A DNA stretch of 64,000 nt, taken from assembly GCF_014656195.1 (NCBI RefSeq), contig NZ_BNBY01000003.1, positions 275,908-339,907 on the forward strand, in the 5' to 3' direction. This document shows positions 45,587-54,570 of the stretch, piece by piece (position 1 is the stretch's first letter; the number at the start of each line of letters is the position of its first letter). The notes under the pieces were generated by a model. It was not told the DNA's origin and ran no database searches. It was given only the letters and a program-made list of their open reading frames with translations. The position numbers were made by a program, and so were the translations under genes. The DNA is from Kitasatospora xanthocidica (GTDB taxonomy: Bacteria > Actinomycetota > Actinomycetes > Streptomycetales > Streptomycetaceae).

Positions 45587-46858
45587 TCAGCGCGCGTCGG
45601 GCGGCCCCAACTCCCGCAACCGGCCGGTCAGGAAGTCGCGTTCCACGGTGTTCTCGGTGAGCAGCAGCGCCTCTTCGTACGCCAGGCGGGCGTCGGTCAC
45701 CCGACCGAGCCGGCGCAGGAAGTCGGCGCGGGTGGCGGCCAGGTAGCCGTAGCCCGCGAGCTGTGGCTCGGCGGCGAGCGCGTCGAGTTCCGCGAGCCCG
45801 GTGGCGGGGCCGTCGGCGAAGCCCACCGCCACCGCCCGGTTGAGGGCCACCACCGGCGAGGGCCAGATCTGCACCAGGAGGTCGTAGAGCGCGACCACTT
45901 CCCGCCAGTCGGTCTCCTGCCAGCTCGGCGCCTCGGCGTGGACGGCGGCGATGGCCGCCATCAGGGCGAAGCGCCCCGGCGGACGTCGCACCAGGGCTTC
46001 GCGGACGAGCGTGATGCCCTCCGCGATGGCGGCCCTGTCCCAGCGCGTGCGGTCCTGCTCGGCGAGCAGCACCATCCGGCCGTCCTCGCCCGACCGGGTC
46101 TCGCGCCGGGCGTCGGTGAGCAGGATGAGGGCCAGCAGTCCGGCGACACCGGCGTCCTCGGGGAGCAGGGTGCGCAGCATCCGGGCCAGGTCGAGGGCGC
46201 GCTCGACCAGGTCGCGGCGGATGAGGTCGTCTCCGACGGGGGCGGTGTGGCCGGTGGTGAAGAGCAGGTGGACGACGGTGAGGACGGCGTCGATCCGCTC
46301 GGGGAGCTCCTCGGCGGGCGGTACCCGGTAGGGGATCCGGGCGGTGCTGATCTTCCGCTTGGCGCGGGTGATCCTGGCGGCCATCGCCGTCTCGCCGGTC
46401 AGGAAGGCGTGGGCCACCTCGGCCGTGGTGAGGCCGCAGAGCAGTCGCAGGGTGAGGGCGATCCGGGCCTCTTCGGTGAGGGCGGGGTGGCAGCAGGTGA
46501 AGATCAGCCTGAGCCGGTCGTCCGGGTAGTCGTCGGCCGCGTCCTCGTCGGCTCCGGGGCCGGGTTCGGGCGAGGTGTCGTCGGTGGCGAGGAGCTGCGG
46601 CAGGGTCCGGCGGAGGGTGGCGTTGCGGCGCAGCTCGTCCAGTGCCCGGTTGCGTGCGGTGGTGGTGAGCCAGGCGCCGGGGCGGTGGGGGATGCCGCGT
46701 TCGCCCCAGACCGTCAGGGCCTTGGCGTAGGCGTCCTGGACGCACTCCTCGGCGAGGTCGAGGTCGCGGGTGACGCGCGCCGTCGCGGCGAGCACGAAGG
46801 CCCACTCGCGGCGGTGCGCGTCGGCGACCGCTGCGGCGACCGCGGGATCGGTGGTCAT
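45587..46858 (-). CDS. ECF42-type sigma factor with DUF6596 and C-terminal extension
   Basis: A 423-residue sigma factor far longer than usual ECF proteins. Sigma region 2 (about 15-85: WAFVLAATARVTRDLDLAEECVQDAYAKAL, TTTARNRALDELRR), region 4 (about 120-175: LTLRLLCGLTTAEVAHAFLTGETAMAARITRAKRKI) and a DUF6596 domain (about 180-285, AVLTVVHLLFTTGH) are followed by a helical TPR-like tail. This layout plus the adjacent DGPF protein defines group ECF42. The C-terminal extension is thought to be needed for activity instead of an anti-sigma factor. ATG 46858 suits the GGAG upstream better than GTG 46861. Confidence 0.92.
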   Translation of the reverse strand: MTTDPAVAAAVADAHRREWAFVLAATARVTRDLDLAEECVQDAYAKALTVWGERGIPHRPGAWLTTTARNRALDELRRNATLRRTLPQLLATDDTSPEPGPGADEDAADDYPDDRLRLIFTCCHPALTEEARIALTLRLLCGLTTAEVAHAFLTGETAMAARITRAKRKISTARIPYRVPPAEELPERIDAVLTVVHLLFTTGHTAPVGDDLIRRDLVERALDLARMLRTLLPEDAGVAGLLALILLTDARRETRSGEDGRMVLLAEQDRTRWDRAAIAEGITLVREALVRRPPGRFALMAAIAAVHAEAPSWQETDWREVVALYDLLVQIWPSPVVALNRAVAVGFADGPATGLAELDALAAEPQLAGYGYLAATRADFLRRLGRVTDARLAYEEALLLTENTVERDFLTGRLRELGPPDAR

Positions 46859-46938
46859 CACGGCTCCGTCAAGGCATCGTCCCGGCCGGTGTCAGTCGTT
46901 CCGGCCGGTGTCAGGTGTCTTCGGCCGATCCTCAGGAG

Positions 46939-47304
46939 TCAGTCGATCACCCGGATCGGGCGGACCTCGACGCCGCCGAAGGGGGCCGGGACCTGCCGGG
47001 CCACGGCGATGGCCTCGTCCAGGTCGGTGGCCTCCACCAGGTAGTAGCCGCCGAGTGCCTCCTTGGTCTCGGCGAACGGCCCGTCGGTGACCGTCGGGCC
47101 ACCGGCGCCGTTGTCGCCGCCGCTGCCGTCGCTGCGGAGGCTGGTCGCCGTGTCGGTGCGGTGCAGGGCGTTGCCGCCGAGGACGGCTCCCGCGTTGCGG
47201 GCCTGGAAGGCCCGGTGCTCGGCGTGGACCCGCTCCACCACCTCGGGCGGGGCTGCGGCCCACGAGGTCTCGTCCCCGTAGATCAGGATCAGGTACTGCG
47301 CCAT
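46939..47304 (-). CDS. DGPF/YCII-family protein, ECF42 partner
   Basis: A 121-residue YCII-like ferredoxin-fold protein with the motif TDGPFAETKEALGGYYLVE. Such DGPF proteins are conserved neighbours and targets of ECF42 sigma factors; their biochemical role is unknown. A Gly/Ser-rich insertion (about 58-68, GSGGDNGAGG) precedes the motif. GGGGAG lies before ATG 47304. It is 80 bp upstream of the sigma gene on the same strand and divergent from an MFS exporter. Confidence 0.9.
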   Translation of the reverse strand: MAQYLILIYGDETSWAAAPPEVVERVHAEHRAFQARNAGAVLGGNALHRTDTATSLRSDGSGGDNGAGGPTVTDGPFAETKEALGGYYLVEATDLDEAIAVARQVPAPFGGVEVRPIRVID

Positions 47305-47367
47305 GACGCGCTCCCCTTCTCACTCGGGCCCGCGGACCGGACCCTCCGTACAACCGACGTGCGACAC

Positions 47368-47426
47368 CCGGCTGGATCGACAGCACCCACTCGGCCATCT
47401 TCCTGCGGCGGTGTCGATCCGGCCGG
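47368..47426. promoter_or_regulatory. long inverted repeat in DGPF/MFS divergent promoter
   Basis: CCGGCTGGATCGACA (47368-47382) and TGTCGATCCGGCCGG (47412-47426) are inverted copies with one mismatch, 29 bp apart. GGATCGACA/TGTCGATCC is exact. The region separates the minus-strand DGPF gene from the plus-strand MFS gene. Confidence 0.6.
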
Positions 47427-47499
47427 ATCCCACCCGTCGAAGGAGTGAGACCGGACTCCGACCGGTGAAGAACGCGACCTGCGGAACGGAGCGGACGCC

Positions 47500-48960
47500 A
47501 TGTCTTCCGAACTCTCCCCTCGTGCCCCCGCGACGGCCCTGCCGCAGCGGGGCTGGACCCTGGCCCTGGCCTCGCTCGGGCTGTTCATGGTCGCCCTCGA
47601 CACGCTGGTGGTGGCGACCGCCCTGCCGGTGCTGCGGACCGACCTGCACGCGTCGCTCACCGACCTGGAATGGACGGTGAACGCCTACAACCTCAGCTTC
47701 GCCTGCCTGCTGCTCACCGGCGCCGCGCTCGGCGACCGGTTCGGCAGGCGGCGGATGTACGCGATCGGGCTGCTCGGCTTCGCGGTCGCCTCGGGCGCGG
47801 CCGCGCTGTCGTCCTCGGTCGGCGCGCTGGTCGCGGCCCGTGCCGTCCAGGGCGGGTTCGCGGCGATCGTCATGCCGCTGACGCTGACCCTGATCAGCCG
47901 GGCCTTCCCGGCCGAGAAGCGCGGGATGGCGATCGGGATGTGGGGCGGGATCGCGGGTGCGGCCGTCGCGATGGGTCCGGTGGTCGGCGGGGCGATCACC
48001 GGTGGCCTCGACTGGCAGTGGATCTTCTGGCTGAACGTCCCGATCGGGCTCGCTCTGGTCCCGCTCGCCCTGCTCCGGCTGACCGAGAGCTACGGACCAC
48101 GGCCGCGACTCGACCCGTACGGCCTGGTGCTGGCCGGCGCCGGCTTCCTGGGCCTGACGTTCGGGCTGGTGCGCGCCAACACGGTGGGCTGGACCAGCGG
48201 CGAGGTGATCGGCTCGCTGACGCTCGGTGCGGCCCTCGTCGCCTGCTTCGTCCGCTGGCAGCAGCGGGCCCGTGACCCGATGCTGCCCCTCGGCCTGTTC
48301 CGCCTGCGCGGCTTCGCCACCGCCAACGGCGTGAGCTTCTTCATGTACGCCTCGCTCTTCGGCGCCCTCTTCCTGATGTCGCAGTTCCTGCAGATCGGGC
48401 TCGGCAACTCGCCGCTCGAAGCGGGTCTGCGGATCCTGCCCTGGACGGCGACGCCGATGCTGATCGCACCGGTCGCGGGCGCCCTGGCGGACCGCTGGGG
48501 CAACCGGCCGTTCATGGTGACGGGCCTGGCGCTGCAGGCGGTCGGGCTCGGCTGGGTCGCCGCGATCGCCCGGCCGGGGATGGGGTACCTGGAGCTGAGC
48601 ATCGCCCTGACCGTGGCCGGGATCGGGACCTCGATGTGCTTCCCGACGGTGGCCAACGCGGTGATGGGATCGGTGCCCCGGCAGGAGGCCGGGATCGCGT
48701 CCGGGGCCAACAGCGCGATGCGGGAACTCGGCGGCGTCTTCGGCATCGCGCTCCTGGCCGCCGTCTTCACCGGCCCGGCGGTCTACGGGTCACCGGACTC
48801 CTTCATCGACGCCTTCAAGCCCGCGCTCTGGGTCGGCGCCGGGCTGGCGGCGGGCGGCATCGTCTCCGCCCTCCTCGCCCCGCGACGCCACGTTCCACCG
48901 CCCGAGGAGGACGCGGCTTCGCCGGCCGCGGAGCCCGAGACGGTGCGGTCGACCTCCTGA
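47500..48960 (+). CDS. MFS exporter, DHA2 (14-TMS) family
   Basis: A 486-residue drug:H+ antiporter-type protein with 14 predicted membrane segments. It shows the DHA2 motif D1 in FMVALDTLVVATALPVLRTDL, motif A GDRFGRRRMY and motif C-like AVAMGPVVGGAITGGLDWQWIFWLNVPIG. Export of a toxic compound or metabolite is expected; the substrate is unknown. GGAG (47488-47491) precedes ATG 47500. It is divergent from the ECF42/DGPF pair across an inverted repeat, so control by that system is possible. Confidence 0.93.
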   Translation: MSSELSPRAPATALPQRGWTLALASLGLFMVALDTLVVATALPVLRTDLHASLTDLEWTVNAYNLSFACLLLTGAALGDRFGRRRMYAIGLLGFAVASGAAALSSSVGALVAARAVQGGFAAIVMPLTLTLISRAFPAEKRGMAIGMWGGIAGAAVAMGPVVGGAITGGLDWQWIFWLNVPIGLALVPLALLRLTESYGPRPRLDPYGLVLAGAGFLGLTFGLVRANTVGWTSGEVIGSLTLGAALVACFVRWQQRARDPMLPLGLFRLRGFATANGVSFFMYASLFGALFLMSQFLQIGLGNSPLEAGLRILPWTATPMLIAPVAGALADRWGNRPFMVTGLALQAVGLGWVAAIARPGMGYLELSIALTVAGIGTSMCFPTVANAVMGSVPRQEAGIASGANSAMRELGGVFGIALLAAVFTGPAVYGSPDSFIDAFKPALWVGAGLAAGGIVSALLAPRRHVPPPEEDAASPAAEPETVRSTS

Positions 48961-48973
48961 CGGCATCCGGACC

Positions 48974-49000
48974 GGCGGGCAGCATCCCTGGCTGCCCGCC
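48974..49000. terminator. 10-bp stem terminator between convergent genes
   Basis: GGCGGGCAGC (48974-48983) and GCTGCCCGCC (48991-49000) pair perfectly around ATCCCTG. They sit between the MFS stop (48960) and the DUF1326 stop (49016). Confidence 0.8.
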
Positions 49001-49015
49001 GCCTCCCGCAATCGC

Positions 49016-49621
49016 TCAGGCCGCCCAGGCGAACGGTGCCGAGAAGCTGTTCTTCCCTTCGTTCCCGAAGTCGAGGCCGAAGGCGTTCACCCGCGACCTC
49101 GTCGCGACGCCGGCCGCCAGGGTGTCCGCGGGGAATCCCACCCCGCTGACCCGTACGCCCTTTCCGGTCGCGTCGAGCGGGGAGACGAAGTCCTCGACCT
49201 CGATGTCGACCGCGTCGCCGATGTTCACCCGGTGGCGCCGGCCGTCGTCGACGTAGTCGATCCGGGCGACCTCCAGCCCGAGCATCTCGCCGACCAGCGG
49301 TACGAGGTCCCCCATCGGGCCGCCGCGCTGTCCGGAGAAGACCGCCCCGAGCGCTTCGGCCTGCTCCGGCGAGGCCGCCTCGTCCATGATCATGCCCAGC
49401 CGCCAGTTGCCGTCACTCATGAGCGGCGGGGCGTCACCCACCACGGCGACCGTCAGACCGCTCACGTCGACGTCGTCGACCTGGCCGGAGTCGACGTGGA
49501 AGGCCAGGACCACCCGACAGCGGTCGTAGTCCGCCGGAGCCGAGAGGCCGGAGGTGGAGCAGGGGCACACCATGTCGCAATTGCAGTTCTCGAAATACGT
49601 CCCCTCGATACGCCAGGCCAT
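49016..49621 (-). CDS. DUF1326 protein
   Basis: A 201-residue member of DUF1326, recognised by the N-terminal CNCDMVCPC cluster (residues 13-21), PLMSDGNWRLGMIMDEAASPEQAEALGAVFSGQRGGPMG and the C-terminal NAFGLDFGNEGKNSFSAPFAW. The four clustered cysteines suggest metal or cofactor binding. The common partner, a DUF2182 membrane protein, is not adjacent. AAGGGAG lies before ATG 49621. It appears monocistronic. Confidence 0.88.
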   Translation of the reverse strand: MAWRIEGTYFENCNCDMVCPCSTSGLSAPADYDRCRVVLAFHVDSGQVDDVDVSGLTVAVVGDAPPLMSDGNWRLGMIMDEAASPEQAEALGAVFSGQRGGPMGDLVPLVGEMLGLEVARIDYVDDGRRHRVNIGDAVDIEVEDFVSPLDATGKGVRVSGVGFPADTLAAGVATRSRVNAFGLDFGNEGKNSFSAPFAWAA

Positions 49622-49782
49622 CGGAAGCTCCCTTCCCGCGGCTGGGACAAACGTCCCATACCCCATTTTCCGCCCCCTCGGATCACCCGGCAACGGCGCC
49701 GACCGGTGCCGACGTGCTCGCCTGTCCCGCCTCGTCCACGAGCGCGTCGCGACCGGCCCCTGCCCGGGCGGGCGCGCTGTCG

Positions 49783-50181
49783 TCAGCGGGCGAGCCTCGC
49801 GATGGCCGCCGGTGTGACGGGGGTGAAGAAGTTGACGAGGTTGCCGTCGGGGTCGCGGAGCAGGAGCGAGCGGTTGCCCCAGGGCATCGTGGTGGGCTCG
49901 GTCACGAAGTCGGCGACGAGACCGGCCAGGTTCCGGTGCACGTCGTCCACGTCGTCGACGAGGAATTCGATGATCACGGTGTGGTTGTCGGCCGGACGGG
50001 CGGAGCCGGGTGCGAAGAGTGCCACGGTGCGGGTGCTGCCGATCGCGAGGGTCGCGCCGGCGGTCCGCAGTTCGGCGAAGTCCTCGGTGGACCAGTCCGC
50101 CCGCACTCCGGTGGCCCGCTCGTAGAAGTCGACGAGGCGCGCGACGTCGCCCGTGATGATCCGGGTCGAAACGAAGTCCAT
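49783..50181 (-). CDS. VOC (glyoxalase/bleomycin resistance) family protein
   Basis: A 132-residue VOC fold of two beta-alpha-beta-beta-beta units: VSTRIITGDVARLVDFYERATG and VIIEFLVDDVDDVHRNL, ending SLLLRDPDGNLVNFF. Members are small metal-dependent lyases, dioxygenases or drug-binding proteins; which applies is not clear. AGGAGAG lies before ATG 50181. It is divergent from a WYL-domain regulator with an inverted repeat between them, so it is the likely regulated target. Confidence 0.88.
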   Translation of the reverse strand: MDFVSTRIITGDVARLVDFYERATGVRADWSTEDFAELRTAGATLAIGSTRTVALFAPGSARPADNHTVIIEFLVDDVDDVHRNLAGLVADFVTEPTTMPWGNRSLLLRDPDGNLVNFFTPVTPAAIARLAR

Positions 50182-50231
50182 GGTGCTCTCCTGAGGTCGG
50201 TGGAGTCGCTGCGCCTCGAACGCTAGAGCAG

Positions 50232-50256
50232 ATAGTGGACAGAATCGGTCCGGTAT
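50232..50256. promoter_or_regulatory. operator-like inverted repeat between VOC and WYL genes
   Basis: ATAGTGGAC (50232-50240) and GTCCGGTAT (50248-50256) are inverted with two mismatches around a 7-base centre. This resembles sites of YafY-type WYL regulators. A -10 TAGGCT (50263-50268) follows. Confidence 0.5.
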
Positions 50257-50275
50257 CAGCGCTAGGCTCGTGGAC

Positions 50276-51265
50276 ATGGCTCGACCTACTGGCCGCGTGC
50301 TCGCCCTCCTGGAACTCCTGCAGTCCGGCGGCATCAGAACGGTGGCCGAACTCGCCGACCGGCTCGGCGTCGACGGGCGCACCGTGCGGCGGTACGTGGA
50401 CCATCTGGTCGATCTCGACATCCCCGTCGAGGCGGTCCGCGGCCGCTACGGCGGGTACCGGCTCGCCCCCGGGTACCGCCTGCCGCCGCTCATGCTCAAC
50501 GACGACGAGGCGCTCGCCGTGCTGCTCGGGCTCGTCGCCGGCCGCAGGACCGGGCTGCTGACCGCGACCGGGACCGCGGCTGAGACGGCAGCGGCCAAGA
50601 TCCGCCGGGCGCTGCCCGAGCGCCTGGCCCGTCGGCTCGACGCGGTCATGGAATCCCTCGCCTTCACGGCTCCGCCCGGCGAGTCGGCCAACCCGGAGAC
50701 CGGGGTCCTGCTCGCCGTCGCCGATGCGGTCCGCCGACGCCACCCGGTCTCGATCAGGTACACCGCCGGGGACGGCCGACGAAGCGAACGCACGCTGCAC
50801 CCGTACGGGATCGTCACCCACGCGGGCCGGTGGTACGTCACGGGCACCGATCCCGGGATCGGCGAGGACCGGACCTTCCGGCTCGACCGCATCGCGGACG
50901 CGAGGCCCCTGCCCGGCTCGTTCGAGCCGCCCGCCGGACTCGATCCGGCACAGCGCGTCCTGTCAGGGCTCGCCAAGGCCGCCTACCGGCACGAGGTGAC
51001 CCTGCGGATCCACGGGACGGTCGAACAGATCCGGGCCCGACTCCCCGCCAGCGTCGCGAGCCTGGATGAGCCCCCGCCCGAGGACGGCGCGGATCCGCAT
51101 GCCGAGCGTTGGATCCACGTCGAGCTGCGGGCGGAGCGGCTCGACTGGCTGCCCCCGGTACTCGCCTCGCTCGACCGGCCGTTCGTCATCGAGCGACCGG
51201 ACGAACTCCGAGACCTCGTCATCGCGCTCGCCGACCGGCTCATGGCCTCCGCCCGCCGAGCCTGA
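50276..51265 (+). CDS. YafY-type HTH/WYL-domain transcriptional regulator
   Basis: A 329-residue regulator. The winged helix is VLALLELLQSGGIRTVAELADRLGVDGRTVRRYVDHL (about 8-45). The WYL core is near 160-190 (YGIVTHAGRWYVTGTDPG), followed by FRLDRIADARPL and a C-terminal WCX-type region. WYL domains bind nucleic-acid or nucleotide-like ligands. It probably represses the divergent VOC gene and itself. ATG 50276 is chosen because TAGGCT ends seven bases before it and no ribosome site is seen (leaderless); GTG 50270 is possible. Confidence 0.9.
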   Translation: MARPTGRVLALLELLQSGGIRTVAELADRLGVDGRTVRRYVDHLVDLDIPVEAVRGRYGGYRLAPGYRLPPLMLNDDEALAVLLGLVAGRRTGLLTATGTAAETAAAKIRRALPERLARRLDAVMESLAFTAPPGESANPETGVLLAVADAVRRRHPVSIRYTAGDGRRSERTLHPYGIVTHAGRWYVTGTDPGIGEDRTFRLDRIADARPLPGSFEPPAGLDPAQRVLSGLAKAAYRHEVTLRIHGTVEQIRARLPASVASLDEPPPEDGADPHAERWIHVELRAERLDWLPPVLASLDRPFVIERPDELRDLVIALADRLMASARRA

Positions 51266-51387
51266 CGCCGCCGTCCGCTGCGAGAACCCCGGGCCGGCCC
51301 GAGGGAGGTGAAGGGCCTGGGGGACGGTGTCGGTGGAACGCCAGCCGGCACCGTCCCTCACGGGCTTCCACTGTCGGCGTTCGCGCG

Positions 51388-51419
51388 GTGCGGGCCCGGG
51401 CGGCGGCCCGGGCCCGCAC
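51388..51419. terminator. 14-bp perfect stem terminator
   Basis: GTGCGGGCCCGGGC (51388-51401) and GCCCGGGCCCGCAC (51406-51419) pair perfectly around GGCG. It ends 11 bp before the stop codon of the convergent 51430-54570 gene and follows the WYL gene, so it can serve both. Confidence 0.85.
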
Positions 51420-51429
51420 GGTGCGGTGA

Positions 51430-54400
51430 TCAGGCTTTGGCTGTGGAGCCGCTCTTGGACGAGGCCTTGGCCTTGGTGTCCGACTCGGGCTTGGCGTCCG
51501 ACTCGGCCTTGGTGTCCGACTCGGCCTTGTCGCCCTGGTTCAGCGCGCCGCCGATGGCGCTCAGGTTGGGGACGCCGGTCGCGGCCGGTGCCACCTTGCC
51601 GAAGAGGTCGACGGCGATCTGGGCCATCTTCTGCTGGTGTTCGGTGGCGGTCTTGAAGGCCTCCTGGGCGCGTTCACCGGCGGCCTTGTCGTTGCCGGAG
51701 GCGGCTTCGATGCCCTTGGTGAGCACCTCGCTCATATTGCTGAGGCCGCTCATGTCGCGGAACAGGCTCGCGGTGGCCATGGCCTGCGCCGCCTGCAGGC
51801 CGGTCGGGTCGGGCATCGCCGAGAGCTGCGAGAACTTCGCCTGGGTGGCTCCGAGGGCGGCCACCGTGAGGTCGAGGTCCTTGGCGCGCGTTCCGGTGGC
51901 GACCGGCGCGATGTCGGCCGGCGTGATCTGGATGGGCGAGTCCTTCCAGTTCCAGAACCGGGTGAGGTCGATCTTCTCGGCCGAGTTGGCCCGGCCGAGT
52001 ACGGCCTCGGCGAAGACGCCCTTGGTGGCGATGGCGATCGTGTTGGTCACCGGCGCCCCGAACGTGGCGTCGCCCGCCTGGCGGGTCTTGGTCCACGCCT
52101 CTCGTTCCTGCTCACTGCCGAAGTTCCACCGGAAGCCGAGGTAGTTGCCGGTGGCGGCGATCGGCTTGGGGTCCAGCAGGGTGCCGAGCAGGACCGGCGC
52201 GGCATTCGAACCCGCCGGCGTGTACGAGTAGTTGGCGAGGATGCGGCTGAGCGTCAGCTCGTCGGCGTTGGCCCAGACGGCCTGGCTGTAGTGGCGGCGG
52301 TTGTCGTTCAGGTGGTCCAGGACCGCCTGCGGCACGTTCCCGCCGCGCACGTGGAAACCGAGCGAGGCGACGTAGGTGCGGGAGCCGGACTTCACCGTCG
52401 AACCGAACAGCCCGCAGATGGCCGCGCCGCCGGCGTCCTCGGTCATGTCGGGCGCGGCCGTGGTGGTCGCGGCGATCCCGAAGTTGGCCACGCCCGAGTC
52501 CATCGTCAGGCGCAGCCCGGAGAGGCTGCCACGGGCGGCCGTGCCGAACCAGGCGTCGACGGAGAGCAGCTTGTCGGCGGCCGCGAAGGTGTAGGAGGCG
52601 CGTTGCTGCACGCCGGAGCCGCGGGTGTCGCCGCAGCGGAAGACCTGGCCCTGGAAGACCACCTGGATGCTGCGGATTCCGGCCTCGTCGTACCAGACGT
52701 CGATCTTGGACGCGTAGGGGGAGTCGGCCTTCGGTGGGGCGTCGAAGAGTATCGGCGCCTCTCGGTCCACGGTGAGGAGCCGGAGAATGAGTCCGTTGCT
52801 CAGAAGTGCCCAGTGGTCCCCGCTGGTGGATGAGACGAGGTCTGTCAGCGCCGAGAGCTTGACGATGATCTCGTTCTTGGGAGGGGTCCAGGTCGTCGCG
52901 CCGGCCTCCACCACGAGGGCCTTGCCGTCGGCGGTGACGCCCCAGAGCACGCCGTCCGGGCCGGCGGACAGGCGCTGCACGTTCGGCGCCGGGGTCCGCT
53001 CCGTCCAGGTGGTGCCAGTGCGCTCCCAGGTCCGCCCCTGCCGGCAGTACCAGGCCTTGTTCTTGCCGACGACGGCGATGTCGTCGGCCGTGGTGTTCAG
53101 GTTCTGCGCTACGCCGTTCGGGTCGCGCTGGTAGATCGAACTGTCCATGCCGATGAGGAAGAGCGTGCCGTCCGAGCCGCAGGCGAGGCTCCGCCCCGCC
53201 CAGCCGTTCGCGTCACGCCGCCAGGCCGTCCCGTCGAAGTGCACGAGTTCGTTGTCGGCCCTGAGCGCCCACACGACGCTCTTGCCCGGTGCGATGCGGA
53301 TCAGCTCGCTGTCCAGTCCGGTGGTGGGCAGCGGGTTCCACTGCCGGGCCACCGGATCGAACCGGACCGGACTGCCGTCGAACCTGCGCACCCCGTACAC
53401 GCCCATGGCCGAAGCGGCGATGTCGGCCAGCTCCACCCCGTCGAAGCCGGCGGTGGGCGGCGTCTCCGGCGCCGTGCACGCGTCGAGCTTGCGCACGGTG
53501 GTGTCGAACGGATTGGCGGCCCGGATCTTCGCCGCCCAGTCGGCCGGCGCCACCGACGCGAGCACCTCCTTGTAGCGTTGCAGGCTGGTGTAGTTGAAGG
53601 TGAGCTCCTGCAGCGGGATGAACAGGCAGCGCTCCAGCTTGGTCGGCTTGGTCGTCACGGCGTAGACCTGGACGACCTCGTAGTACTGCACCGACATCGC
53701 GTGCATGTGGTTGTAGTTGGTCACGACCCGGGTGAGGACCTGGTCCTTCTCCGACTGCGTCGTCTCGCGCACGACCGTCATGTTCCGGCTGCGGGCCGCG
53801 GTCGCCAGCTGCTGGGTCCGCTCGCTGATGCGCTGCGTCGCCTCGGCCGCGACCGACTTCACGCCGGTCGAGCGCGACACCGCGGTCGTGAAGCCCGAGT
53901 TCGACGACTCGCCCCAGTTGCCGCCGCCGCCGATGCCGAAGACCGAGACCCCGATGCTGCCGCCGGAGCTGGAGGACCTGCTCGACTGGGACGCCCGGGA
54001 CGTGCCGAACTGCTCCTCGCGGGCGATCGCGTTCGCGACCTCGCTGATCGACCGGTTCTGGTCGCTGGTGCCGGACAGCGTGTCGTTCTCGGACGTCGCC
54101 TCGGTGCCGGTGGCCTTGGTGCTGCGCTGCCAGTCGACGACCGCGACCTTGGTGCTCTCGCCGGGCGCGAGCGCGAGGCTGTGCAGCAGCCGGCCGAGCG
54201 TGACGCCCTGGGCCGACCAGCTCTGCTCCGTCGTGACGATCATGCCTTCGGCCGGGCGGTCGTAGAACGGCAGGTTCTCCTCGCCGAGGTCGATGGCGCC
54301 GGTCAGCTTGCGCGCCGGCTTCGCTCCGGGGATGTCGGTGAGCACCACCGAGCGGTACCGGACGATCTCCGTCGGGTAGTTGCCGGTGGTCGGCAGCAGG

Positions 54401-54570
54401 TCCTTCGGCGTCGCGCCGTCGAGCATCGCCTTATCCACTTCGAACTTGGGCGACGCACTCGCCGGGGTCGTCGGGGTTGTCGCTGGTGTGGCGGCCGGCG
54501 TGGTGGCTGGTGTGGCGGCAGGTGTGGCGGCCGGCGTGGTGGCAGGTGTTCCGGTGCTCGGGGTGGTCAT
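51430..54570 (-). CDS. unrecognised 1046-residue multidomain protein with tectonin-like and jacalin-like regions
   Basis: I do not recognise the whole protein. Residues 1-41 are a Thr/Pro/Ala repeat encoded by 12-bp DNA repeats. A large unknown domain (about 45-350) holds LGRLLHSLALAPGESTKVAV, a Ser/Gly-rich loop, and NYNHMHAMSVQYYEVVQVYAV. Residues 377-600 show five to six tectonin-type beta-propeller blades (KSVVWALRADNELVHFDGTAW; DGVLWGVTADGKALV; SGDHWALLSNGLILRL). Residues 605-745 resemble a jacalin lectin (SKIDVWYDEAGIRSIQVVFQ; LGFHVRGG). A helical region and a Lys/Glu/Ser/Asp repeat tail (about 1016-1046) end it. No signal peptide or membrane segment is seen. ATG 54570, after an in-frame GTG, is assumed; ATG 54642 is possible. 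It probably binds glycans; function unknown. Confidence 0.8.
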   Translation of the reverse strand: MTTPSTGTPATTPAATPAATPATTPAATPATTPTTPASASPKFEVDKAMLDGATPKDLLPTTGNYPTEIVRYRSVVLTDIPGAKPARKLTGAIDLGEENLPFYDRPAEGMIVTTEQSWSAQGVTLGRLLHSLALAPGESTKVAVVDWQRSTKATGTEATSENDTLSGTSDQNRSISEVANAIAREEQFGTSRASQSSRSSSSGGSIGVSVFGIGGGGNWGESSNSGFTTAVSRSTGVKSVAAEATQRISERTQQLATAARSRNMTVVRETTQSEKDQVLTRVVTNYNHMHAMSVQYYEVVQVYAVTTKPTKLERCLFIPLQELTFNYTSLQRYKEVLASVAPADWAAKIRAANPFDTTVRKLDACTAPETPPTAGFDGVELADIAASAMGVYGVRRFDGSPVRFDPVARQWNPLPTTGLDSELIRIAPGKSVVWALRADNELVHFDGTAWRRDANGWAGRSLACGSDGTLFLIGMDSSIYQRDPNGVAQNLNTTADDIAVVGKNKAWYCRQGRTWERTGTTWTERTPAPNVQRLSAGPDGVLWGVTADGKALVVEAGATTWTPPKNEIIVKLSALTDLVSSTSGDHWALLSNGLILRLLTVDREAPILFDAPPKADSPYASKIDVWYDEAGIRSIQVVFQGQVFRCGDTRGSGVQQRASYTFAAADKLLSVDAWFGTAARGSLSGLRLTMDSGVANFGIAATTTAAPDMTEDAGGAAICGLFGSTVKSGSRTYVASLGFHVRGGNVPQAVLDHLNDNRRHYSQAVWANADELTLSRILANYSYTPAGSNAAPVLLGTLLDPKPIAATGNYLGFRWNFGSEQEREAWTKTRQAGDATFGAPVTNTIAIATKGVFAEAVLGRANSAEKIDLTRFWNWKDSPIQITPADIAPVATGTRAKDLDLTVAALGATQAKFSQLSAMPDPTGLQAAQAMATASLFRDMSGLSNMSEVLTKGIEAASGNDKAAGERAQEAFKTATEHQQKMAQIAVDLFGKVAPAATGVPNLSAIGGALNQGDKAESDTKAESDAKPESDTKAKASSKSGSTAKA

